From contig JAZUPZ010000030.1 of the NCBI GenBank assembly GCA_045605445.1, forward strand, positions 62,001 through 126,000: 64,000 nucleotides of DNA, in the 5' to 3' direction. This DNA comes from CAZMHL01 sp045605445 (GTDB taxonomy: Bacteria > Bacillota > Clostridia > RGIG6154). The notes below the pieces were generated by a model. The model was not told where the DNA came from. It searched no databases and saw only the letters and a list, made by a program, of their open reading frames with translations. This document shows, one piece after another, positions 49,991 to 57,162 of the stretch; the stretch's first letter is position 1; each line of letters opens with the position of its first letter. The translations under genes were made by a program, and so were the position numbers.

Positions 49991-50861
49991 ATAGTGTAAT
50001 TTCAAATTTTTCTACCATTTCAAAGGGCTTAAACTGGCGCTTGAACTGGCGAAGCCCCAAAACCCCCATATCGGGACCAATGTTGAAATATTCGTTTTCA
50101 GCAAAGGTTCTTTTTATGGTTTCAATGTAAATTCCGTAGCTTAATCCTTTTATGTTGGTTGTTCTTGTTTTCTGGTGATAACCCATAGTTGTATTTCCAA
50201 GGGTTTCGCAAATCAAAAGAGCCTGAGGTATACCTTCAATATAAATCATTCCGCCTTTAACGGGATAGTCGTCCCATCGGTCGAAAAGGTTTTCCATAAT
50301 TTTCTTTTCGCAGGTATATTCGCATTGGGAACAGTCTTTTCTTTCACACCAGCAGTTTACAATCTCCATGCAGGCATCTCTGTCACTTTTTTCAATTTCT
50401 TTATATGTGAATACGTTTTCTTTTATAAAAGCGTTGTAGGCGGCTCTTTTTCGCTGAACTGCTTTTCCGCTAAGGTTTATAAAGTCCTCGGTTCTGTAAA
50501 TATAGTCGTATTGGTCCGGGTCTGTTTTTATATTTTCCTTTTCAATGCCGTAAAGCTGAGAAATTATTTCTGCTCGTTCCTTGGTAAGAAACTTAAGAGT
50601 AACCTTGCCAAACTGCTCCTTTAACTCGGAAATAATGTCCTTTATCTTTTCCTTTTTACTGAAATCTCCGGTAATGGAAAAATAGCGCTCTTTGTTTTCA
50701 ATGCAGGTAAAAATAAGAAAACCGTCCTTAATGGAAAAAGCTCCGGTATCAAGAGGCGCGTAAAGACAGGTTGGGGTAATGCCGAATTCGCAGATTTTTT
50801 CGTTACGAAGGTATGGCTCTGCTTTTATATAATTGTCTATATTTGCCTTTTCAAAATCCAT
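49989..50861 (-). CDS. DUF2156 (phosphatidylglycerol lysyltransferase C-terminal-like) protein
   Basis: 290-residue soluble protein of the DUF2156 family, which has two GNAT-like folds and is related to the catalytic part of MprF. Recognised by YDYIYRTEDFINLSGKAVQR near 117-136 and the YHQKTRTTNIKGLSYG region near 226, and by ending EYFNIGPDMGVLGLRQFKRQFKP. A Cys cluster CWCERKDCSQCEYTC (about 170-184) may bind metal. No membrane half, so not a full MprF. The acyl or aminoacyl substrate is unknown. Monocistronic. Confidence 0.83.
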   Translation of the reverse strand: MDFEKANIDNYIKAEPYLRNEKICEFGITPTCLYAPLDTGAFSIKDGFLIFTCIENKERYFSITGDFSKKEKIKDIISELKEQFGKVTLKFLTKERAEIISQLYGIEKENIKTDPDQYDYIYRTEDFINLSGKAVQRKRAAYNAFIKENVFTYKEIEKSDRDACMEIVNCWCERKDCSQCEYTCEKKIMENLFDRWDDYPVKGGMIYIEGIPQALLICETLGNTTMGYHQKTRTTNIKGLSYGIYIETIKRTFAENEYFNIGPDMGVLGLRQFKRQFKPFEMVEKFEITL

Positions 50862-50955
50862 AAGTAAAACTCCTCATAATTGTGGAAAATCACTAATATA
50901 GTTTATCATAAATTTTCTGAAAAATCCACCGTTTTGAATTTTTAATTTTAACTAC

Positions 50956-51001
50956 TTGCAAAATATTAACAAAAAAGCAGATAAAACGTTAAATTTTGCA
51001 A
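50956..51001. promoter_or_regulatory. Inverted repeat upstream of the nfnA promoter
   Basis: TTGCAAAATATTAAC (50956-50970) pairs with GTTAAATTTTGCAA (50988-51001), one bulged A, 17-nt gap. It lies immediately upstream of the nfnA -35 and may be an operator. Confidence 0.45.
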
Positions 51002-51007
51002 AATTAC

Positions 51008-51036
51008 TTGCCTTTTCCGTAATAATGAGTTAAAAT
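51008..51036 (+). promoter_or_regulatory. Promoter of nfnA-nfnB-gdhA
   Basis: TTGCCT 51008-51013, 17-bp spacer, TAAAAT 51031-51036. Confidence 0.6.
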
Positions 51037-51058
51037 AATATTACCGGAGGAGTTTCGA

Positions 51059-51913
51059 ATGTACAACAAAAATGAAATTGTCAGAAAAAAAGAATTGAAC
51101 CCAAATGTTACTCTTATGGAGATATATTCCCCGTTGGTTGCAAAAAAAGCACAGCCGGGGCAGTTTATCATATTTAGAATTGACGAACAGGGGGAAAGAA
51201 TTCCTCTTACCATTGCAGATTTTGACAGAGATAAGGGTACAGTAACCATAATTTTTCAGAAGGTTGGAAAATCAACTGTTAAACTTGGTGAAATGAACCA
51301 AGGGGAAACTCTTCTTGATTTTGTCGGTCCTCTCGGTACAGCCTCTCATCTTGAAGGCTACAAAAAGGTAGCCGTAATCGGCGGAGGTCTTGGCACGGCA
51401 ATTGCCTATCCTCAGGCAAAGAAGCTTAAAGAGCTTGGTGCCGAAGTTCATATGATAACCGGCTTTCGTAATAAAGATCTGGTTATTCTCGAGGAAGAAT
51501 GTAAAAAGGTTTCCAATAAATGTGTAGTTGCAACAGATGACGGCTCAAACGGAAAAAAAGGCTTTGTTACCGATATGCTTAAAGAGCTTATTGAACAGGG
51601 GAATAATTATGACCTTGTTATTGCTATCGGACCTCTTGTAATGATGAAGTTTGTAAGTGAGCTTACAAAAGAGTATAATATAAAAACAATAGTAAGTATG
51701 AACCCTGTTATGATCGATGGAACGGGAATGTGCGGCGGATGCAGAATAACCGTCGGAGGCGAAACCAAGTTTGCCTGTGTTGACGGTCCTGATTTCGACG
51801 GTCACCTTGTTGATTTTGATGAAGCTATGATGAGGTCAGCTACTTTTAAAAAGCAGGAAGCTGAGTCTCTTGAAAAACACAAGTGCAGGATGGAGGGGAT
51901 GAAAAATGCCTAA
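51059..51913 (+). CDS. nfnA: NfnA: NAD(H)-binding subunit of NADH-dependent ferredoxin:NADP+ oxidoreductase
   Basis: 284-residue FAD/NAD(H)-binding protein, also annotated as sulfide dehydrogenase or dihydroorotate dehydrogenase electron-transfer subunit. PyrK-like FAD domain (GQFIIFRIDEQGERIPLTI near 34-52), NAD domain with VAVIGGGLGTAI (near 102), and a C-terminal [2Fe-2S] site GMCGGCRITVGGETKFACVDG. The following gene overlaps by eight bases and encodes the NfnB partner, which makes the bifurcating Nfn complex likely: NADH plus reduced ferredoxin reduce two NADP+. GGAGG start site. Confidence 0.9.
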   Translation: MYNKNEIVRKKELNPNVTLMEIYSPLVAKKAQPGQFIIFRIDEQGERIPLTIADFDRDKGTVTIIFQKVGKSTVKLGEMNQGETLLDFVGPLGTASHLEGYKKVAVIGGGLGTAIAYPQAKKLKELGAEVHMITGFRNKDLVILEEECKKVSNKCVVATDDGSNGKKGFVTDMLKELIEQGNNYDLVIAIGPLVMMKFVSELTKEYNIKTIVSMNPVMIDGTGMCGGCRITVGGETKFACVDGPDFDGHLVDFDEAMMRSATFKKQEAESLEKHKCRMEGMKNA

Positions 51914-53306
51914 TATGCAGCAGACAAAAACAAAAATCCCCGAACAGCCTGCAGATGTAAGAAATAAAAATTTCCTTGAGGTTTCGGAAGGCTATTCTCT
52001 TGAAGAGGCCATTAACGAAGCTGAAAGGTGTCTTAATTGTAAAAATAAGCCCTGTATGAGCGGATGCCCGGTTAATGTAAAAATACCTGAGTTTATTCAG
52101 CTTATAAAGGAAAATAAAATTGAAGAAGCCTATTATAAAATAAAAGAAACAAGCTCACTTCCGGCGGTTTGCGGAAGAGTTTGCCCCCAGGAATCCCAGT
52201 GTGAAAAATACTGTGTCAGAGGGATAAAGGGCGAGTCGGTTGCAATCGGCAGACTTGAACGCTTTGCGGCAGACTATTTTATGAAGAACTGCAACGAAAA
52301 GGGATTTGAAATTAAAAAGAATGGTCATAAGGTTGCTGTTGTGGGCGGAGGGCCTTCGGGACTTACCTGCGCAGGAGACCTTGCAAAGCTTGGCTATAAG
52401 GTTACGGTTTTTGAAGCCTTCCACAAAGCAGGCGGTGTTCTTGTTTACGGAATTCCCGAATTCAGACTGCCAAAGGATATTGTTAAAGCTGAAATTGATA
52501 AGCTTGAGCAAATGGGTGTTAAAATTGAAACAGATGTTGTTGTAGGTAAAACTGTTGAAATTCACGAGCTTATGGAGGAAGAAGGCTTTGAGGCAGTATT
52601 TATTGGTACCGGTGCAGGACTTCCTTCTTTTATGAAAATGCCCGGGGAAAATTTAAACGGCGTTTATTCGGCAAATGAGTTTTTAACAAGAGTTAATCTT
52701 ATGAAGGCGTATAAATTCCCTGAATATGATACTCCTGTTCATATTGGCAAAAGAGTTGCCGTTGTAGGTGGCGGAAACGTTGCAATGGATGCGGCACGAT
52801 GTGCTAAAAGACTTGGCGCCGAGGAAGTATATATTATTTACAGAAGAAGCAAAGAGGAAATGCCTGCAAGGCTTGAAGAGGTTGAACACGCAAAAGAAGA
52901 GGGCATAATCTTTAATCTTCTGACCAATCCCGTTGAAATCAAAGGCGATGAAAAGGGTTGGGTAAAGTCAATTAAATGTGTTAAAATGGAATTGGGAGAA
53001 CCTGATGCCTCCGGCAGAAGAAAACCGAAGCCGATTGAAAATTCAGAGTTTGAAATTGAACTTGAAAATGTAATAATTGCAATAGGTCAGACTCCTAATC
53101 CTTTGATAAAGCAGACCACTAAAGGGCTTGAAACCCAGAAGTGGGGAGGCATAATAGCCGAGGAAGAAACGGGTAAAACCTCTCTTGAAGGTGTTTATGC
53201 CGGCGGTGATGCCGTAACGGGCGCCGCAACCGTAATTCTTGCTATGGGAGCAGGAAAAAAAGCCGCAAAGGCTATTGATGAGTATTTAAAAAATAAAAAT
53301 AAATAA
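51906..53306 (+). CDS. nfnB: NfnB: NADPH-binding subunit, glutamate synthase small-chain-like
   Basis: 466 residues. N-terminal two [4Fe-4S] region with CLNCKNKPCMSGCPV near 40-54 and CGRVCPQESQCEKYC near 89-103. FAD site VAVVGGGPSGLTCAGDLAKL near 141, NADPH site VAVVGGGNVAMDAARCAKRL near 283, then the second FAD contact GVYAGGDAVTGAATVILAMG near 430. GltD-like alone would be ambiguous, but the overlap with nfnA and the absence of a large glutamate synthase subunit favour NfnB. gdhA follows 33 bp downstream. Confidence 0.92.
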   Translation: MPNMQQTKTKIPEQPADVRNKNFLEVSEGYSLEEAINEAERCLNCKNKPCMSGCPVNVKIPEFIQLIKENKIEEAYYKIKETSSLPAVCGRVCPQESQCEKYCVRGIKGESVAIGRLERFAADYFMKNCNEKGFEIKKNGHKVAVVGGGPSGLTCAGDLAKLGYKVTVFEAFHKAGGVLVYGIPEFRLPKDIVKAEIDKLEQMGVKIETDVVVGKTVEIHELMEEEGFEAVFIGTGAGLPSFMKMPGENLNGVYSANEFLTRVNLMKAYKFPEYDTPVHIGKRVAVVGGGNVAMDAARCAKRLGAEEVYIIYRRSKEEMPARLEEVEHAKEEGIIFNLLTNPVEIKGDEKGWVKSIKCVKMELGEPDASGRRKPKPIENSEFEIELENVIIAIGQTPNPLIKQTTKGLETQKWGGIIAEEETGKTSLEGVYAGGDAVTGAATVILAMGAGKKAAKAIDEYLKNKNK

Positions 53307-53339
53307 ATTGCATTAAGCAAGAAAAGGAGATGTGTCAAT

Positions 53340-54695
53340 ATGGCATTGAAAAATGAATATCTTAAAAGGGTATTTGAGCAGGTACAGGCGAGAGATAAGA
53401 ATGAACCTGAATTTCTTCAGACAGTAGAAGAAGTTTTTGAATCATTAGAGCCTGTAATGGAAAAACATCCTGAATATGAAAAAGCAGGACTTATGGAAAG
53501 AATTGTTGAACCTGAAAGAGCAATCAGCTTCAGAGTTTCATGGGTTGACGATAATGGCGTAACTCAGGTAAACAGAGGTTTCAGAGTACAGTTCAACAGT
53601 GCAATCGGACCTTACAAGGGAGGACTCAGATTCCATCCTTCAGTTAACCTCAGCATTATGAAGTTCCTTGGTTTTGAACAGACATTTAAAAACTCACTTA
53701 CAAGCCTTCCTATCGGTGGCGGTAAGGGTGGTTCAGACTTTGTCCCAAGAGGTAAGAGGGACGGGGAAATTATGAGATTCTGTCAGGCATTTATGACAGA
53801 ACTTTACAGACATATCGGTCCTGACGTTGACGTTCCTGCAGGTGACATCGGCGTAGGTGCAAGAGAAATCGGTTTCCTTTATGGTCAGTACAAGAGAATT
53901 AAAGGCTGCTGGGAAAACGGTGTTTTGACAGGTAAAGGAATTCCTTACGGCGGATCACTTATCAGACCTGAAGCTACAGGCTTTGGTGCTACATATTATG
54001 CTAACGAAGTTCTTAAACACTTCGGCGAAAACTTTGAAGGTAAAACAGTTGCTATCTCAGGCTTCGGTAACGTTGCATGGGGTGTTTGCCAGAAGGTTGC
54101 AGAACTTGGCGGTAAGGTTGTTACAATTTCAGGTCCTGACGGTTACGTTTACGATCCCGACGGTGTTACAACAAAAGAAAAATTTGATTATATGCTTGAA
54201 ATGAGAAGCTCAGGCAGAGACAGAGCTCAGGACTACGCTGAAAAATTCGGTTGCGAATTCCACGCAAAAGAAAAACCTTGGGGCGTTAAAGTTGATATCT
54301 GTATGCCTTGCGCAACTCAGAATGAAATCGACGTTAAAGAAGCTGAAAAAATTATTGCAAACGGTACAAAATACTATATCGAAGTTGCAAATATGCCAAC
54401 AACAGCAGATGCTATGGTTCTTTTGAGAAACAAAGGTCTTGTAGTTGGACCTTCAAAAGCAGTTAATGCAGGCGGCGTTGCAGTTTCAGCCCTTGAAATG
54501 TCACAGAACTCAATGAGATACAGCTGGACAGCTGAAGAAGTTGATGCTAAGCTTAAATCAATTATGGTTAATATTCATAATGTTTCTATGGAAACAGCAG
54601 AAGAATACGGACTTGGCTACGACCTTGTTGCAGGCGGTAACATCGCAGGCTTCAAAAAGGTTGCAGAAGCTATGATGGCTCAGGGCATTATCTAA
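53340..54695 (+). CDS. gdhA: NADP-type hexameric glutamate dehydrogenase
   Basis: 451-residue GdhA. Substrate domain: GPYKGGLRFHPSVNLSIMKF near 86-105 and SLPIGGGKGGSDFVPRGK near 120-137, with the catalytic Lys and Asp. NAD(P) domain: TVAISGFGNVAWGVCQKVAE near 235. Length fits the small 50-kDa hexameric class. It converts 2-oxoglutarate plus ammonium to glutamate. Placement after nfnAB, an NADPH-producing complex, supports an assimilating role. AAAAGGAG start site; a clear terminator follows. Confidence 0.97.
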   Translation: MALKNEYLKRVFEQVQARDKNEPEFLQTVEEVFESLEPVMEKHPEYEKAGLMERIVEPERAISFRVSWVDDNGVTQVNRGFRVQFNSAIGPYKGGLRFHPSVNLSIMKFLGFEQTFKNSLTSLPIGGGKGGSDFVPRGKRDGEIMRFCQAFMTELYRHIGPDVDVPAGDIGVGAREIGFLYGQYKRIKGCWENGVLTGKGIPYGGSLIRPEATGFGATYYANEVLKHFGENFEGKTVAISGFGNVAWGVCQKVAELGGKVVTISGPDGYVYDPDGVTTKEKFDYMLEMRSSGRDRAQDYAEKFGCEFHAKEKPWGVKVDICMPCATQNEIDVKEAEKIIANGTKYYIEVANMPTTADAMVLLRNKGLVVGPSKAVNAGGVAVSALEMSQNSMRYSWTAEEVDAKLKSIMVNIHNVSMETAEEYGLGYDLVAGGNIAGFKKVAEAMMAQGII

Positions 54696-54713
54696 TAATT
54701 GAATAAAACATTT

Positions 54714-54738
54714 AAGACGGCTTTTCAGCCGTCTTTTT
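54714..54738 (+). terminator. Terminator after gdhA
   Basis: AAGACGGCT (54714-54722) pairs with AGCCGTCTT (54727-54735), followed by T. Confidence 0.88.
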
Positions 54739-54739
54739 G

Positions 54740-54768
54740 TTGTAAAAAAATAAATCTTATGTTAGAAT
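54740..54768 (+). promoter_or_regulatory. Promoter of the membrane-protein and macro-domain genes
   Basis: TTGTAA 54740-54745, 17-bp spacer, TAGAAT 54763-54768 preceded by TGT. Confidence 0.6.
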
Positions 54769-54857
54769 AAATTTAACAAAATTAAATCTATCGGCTGAAT
54801 TGCTTAAGGTATCGCAGGGTGTTTGTGGTTTATTTAATACAATAAAGGAGAAACAGT

Positions 54858-55361
54858 ATGAACAGAGAAAAAACTAAATACAGTTTAATTTGCCTGTTGT
54901 CTTTTCTATTTGTTCCTTTTAGTGTAAGTGCAAATATGGTCTGGCCGTCTTTGTATATTGCCCGGGGCATGAGAAGCTGGTATGTTATTCTGACCGGTCT
55001 TGTAATAGAAACGGTGTTTGTGAAATATTTTCTGAAAGAATCCTGTTTAAAATCGTTGCTTATTGCTTTTGTTATGAACCTGGTATCAACGATTATAGGA
55101 ATCGTTGCAATACCTTTAAGCGGATTTATAGGTGAAATTTTAATGATTCCCTTTGGCACAGGAACCTTTCATCCTACTCATTGGCTGGTAAGCTATATTT
55201 TCGCAATACTTGCAAATGTGTTTATAGAATGGGGAACGGTAGGTTTTGTTTTTAAGCCTGATAATAAAAAAATGTTTTTATGGTTGTTTGCGGCAAATGC
55301 AATAAGCATTATTATTTGTATTCTGTTCCACGGGTTTGGAATGCAGAATATAAACATATAA
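54858..55361 (+). CDS. Small membrane protein of unknown function
   Basis: 167 residues, four to five hydrophobic segments: SLICLLSFLFVPFSVSANMV (a signal-like first helix), WYVILTGLVIETVFVKYF, LLIAFVMNLVSTIIGIVAIP, LVSYIFAILANVFIEWGTVG and a final LFAANAISIIICILFHG. I do not recognise the family. AAAGGAG precedes the ATG. The macro-domain gene starts about 25 bp downstream, so the two are probably co-transcribed. Confidence 0.75.
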   Translation: MNREKTKYSLICLLSFLFVPFSVSANMVWPSLYIARGMRSWYVILTGLVIETVFVKYFLKESCLKSLLIAFVMNLVSTIIGIVAIPLSGFIGEILMIPFGTGTFHPTHWLVSYIFAILANVFIEWGTVGFVFKPDNKKMFLWLFAANAISIIICILFHGFGMQNINI

Positions 55362-55385
55362 ATTTACGGGAAGGAAGTGAAAGGG

Positions 55386-56390
55386 ATGCCCTTTTACATT
55401 ATAAGAAACGATATAACAAAGCTTGAAACAGATGCAATAGTAAATGCTGCCAATCAGAAGCTTCTTCCCGGTGGCGGAGTTTGCGGTGCAATTTTCAAAG
55501 CTGCGGGAGAGCAGGAGCTTTCTGAAGCCTGCAGAAAAATAGGACGTTGCGATACAGGTGAGGCGGTTATAACAGAAGGCTTCAGACTTAAAGCGAAATT
55601 TATTATACATACCGTAGGTCCGATATACGGCAAGGATCCCGTTGAAGAAGAAAAACAGTTGTATTTCTGCTACAGAAACAGTCTGAATCTTGCAAAAGAA
55701 AACAATGCCAAGTCAATTGCTTTTCCGCTTATTTCTTCAGGAATTTACGGGTATCCAAAATCTGAGGCAATAAGGGTTGCAAGAATTGCAATAAAGGAAT
55801 TTCTTCAAAATAACGAAATGGAGGTTTATCTTGTGGTTTACGATAAAGAAAGCTTTCAGATAAGTGAGACTCTTTACCGTAATGTAAGAAGCTATATTGA
55901 AGAAAGAATGGTTGCAGAGGACGAACACCGTATAATGCCCGAAGAATATTACGATGATATCTGTTGTTCTGCTTCTTTTGGAGCTTCTCCTGCATATCCT
56001 TCAATGCCGGTTTTTGAAGAAAAGAAAACAATTGAGGAACTTATTGGTGACGAACACGAAACCTTTTCACAGATGTTACTGAGAATGATTGACGAAAAAG
56101 GAATGAGCGATGTAGAGGTTTACAAACGTGCAAATATTGACAGAAAGCTTTTTTCAAAAATAAGGAAGAAAGAATACATTCCTAAAAAAATAACGGTTAT
56201 AGCTCTTGTTATTGCCTTAAAGCTTAATATGCCGGAGGCAAAAGCTTTGCTTTCAAAAGCAGGCTACGCTTTTTCAGACGGCATTAAGTTCGATCTTATA
56301 ATTGAATTTTTTATTGAGAACGGAATTTATGATATTTATACAATAAATGAAACGTTGTTCGATTTTAACCAGCAGCTTCTGGGCGCATAA
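55386..56390 (+). CDS. Macro domain protein with C-terminal helix-turn-helix-like domain
   Basis: 334 residues. Residues 1-170 are a macro domain of the O-acetyl-ADP-ribose deacetylase (YmdB/MacroD) type: DAIVNAANQKLLPGGGVCGA with the Asn and Gly-rich ADP-ribose loop, and FPLISSGIYGYPKSEA. After a Tyr/Ser-rich linker, residues about 225-334 form a helical domain with MSDVEVYKRANIDRKLFSKI and KKITVIALVIALKLNMPEAK, resembling an XRE-like fold. It may remove ADP-ribose from proteins or bind ADP-ribose and act in regulation. ATG 55386 is preferred; a GTG at 55377 is very close to the ribosome site. Confidence 0.85.
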   Translation: MPFYIIRNDITKLETDAIVNAANQKLLPGGGVCGAIFKAAGEQELSEACRKIGRCDTGEAVITEGFRLKAKFIIHTVGPIYGKDPVEEEKQLYFCYRNSLNLAKENNAKSIAFPLISSGIYGYPKSEAIRVARIAIKEFLQNNEMEVYLVVYDKESFQISETLYRNVRSYIEERMVAEDEHRIMPEEYYDDICCSASFGASPAYPSMPVFEEKKTIEELIGDEHETFSQMLLRMIDEKGMSDVEVYKRANIDRKLFSKIRKKEYIPKKITVIALVIALKLNMPEAKALLSKAGYAFSDGIKFDLIIEFFIENGIYDIYTINETLFDFNQQLLGA

Positions 56391-56409
56391 TTTGTCGCAT
56401 TAAAAGCGA

Positions 56410-56461
56410 CCTTACCTTTCTTTTGTTATGGTAAAATTAAGCCATAAACGAAAGGAAGGTT
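56410..56461 (+). promoter_or_regulatory. Hairpin that could mask the ribosome site of the vWA gene
   Basis: ACCTTACCTTTC (56410-56421 region) can pair with GAAAGGAAGGT (to 56460), with inner TTATGG/CCATAA. The right arm contains the AAAGGAAGG ribosome site of the gene at 56468. Confidence 0.45.
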
Positions 56462-56467
56462 TTTATT

Positions 56468-57103
56468 ATGAGAAAAAATTTAACAGAAGTGGTTTTCATT
56501 CTTGACAGAAGCGGTTCTATGTCAGGTCTTGAAACAGATACCATAGGCGGCTATAATGGGCTTCTTGAAAAACAAAAGAACGAAACAGGGGAGGCAGTTA
56601 TAACAACGGTTCTGTTTGATAATTTTTATGAGATTATTCACGATCATGCCGATGTGAGAAAAATGGAACCGATGACAGAAAAAGAGTATTATGCAAGAGG
56701 AAGCACTGCCCTTCTTGATGCAATCGGAAAAACAATAAAACACGTTGAAAGAAGGCATAAATTTTCGCCGGAGGGGGATGTTCCCGAAAAAACAATGGTT
56801 GTAATTATAACCGATGGGCACGAAAATGCAAGCAAAGAATTTTCTTTGTCAAAAGTAAAGTCAATGATTGAAAAAAAGAAAGAAAAATACGGATGGGAAT
56901 TTTTGTTCCTCGGTGCTAATATGAATGCAGTTGAGACTGCCTGTGACTTTGGTATAACTGCCGATAGGGCGGTTACCTATTTTGCTGACAGCGAGGGAAC
57001 CAGAATGAATTTTGACACTGTTTCTGATACGGTATGCCAGATGAGGAGGGAAAGAACAATTGACGATAACTGGAAAAGCGATATAGAAGGCAGATTTGAA
57101 TAA
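56468..57103 (+). CDS. von Willebrand factor A domain protein
   Basis: 211 residues, a single cytoplasmic vWA domain. The MIDAS motif DRSGSMSG lies at 13-20; TTVLFDNFYE, the MIDAS Thr in RGSTALLDAIG, and VVIITDGHENAS follow in the usual order. Proteins of this kind often accompany macro-domain or tellurite-resistance-type genes in Firmicutes and are likely scaffolds for protein complexes; the partner is not known. It begins 77 bp after the macro-domain gene, with AAAGGAAGG upstream inside a possible hairpin. A very strong terminator follows. Confidence 0.85.
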   Translation: MRKNLTEVVFILDRSGSMSGLETDTIGGYNGLLEKQKNETGEAVITTVLFDNFYEIIHDHADVRKMEPMTEKEYYARGSTALLDAIGKTIKHVERRHKFSPEGDVPEKTMVVIITDGHENASKEFSLSKVKSMIEKKKEKYGWEFLFLGANMNAVETACDFGITADRAVTYFADSEGTRMNFDTVSDTVCQMRRERTIDDNWKSDIEGRFE

Positions 57104-57104
57104 T

Positions 57105-57152
57105 CGGCATAAAAAACAACACCGACTAAAATCGGTGTTGTTTTTTATGCCG
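57105..57152. terminator. Bidirectional terminator between the vWA and S-layer-like genes
   Basis: A perfect 21-bp stem (57105-57125 / 57132-57152, loop CTAAAA), A-rich left and T-rich right. Confidence 0.9.
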
Positions 57153-57162
57153 TTAAGGCTTA

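Noticed and set aside
51906..53306. Glutamate synthase small subunit (GltD)
   Set aside because: No large subunit gene is nearby and the gene overlaps nfnA, which fits NfnB better.
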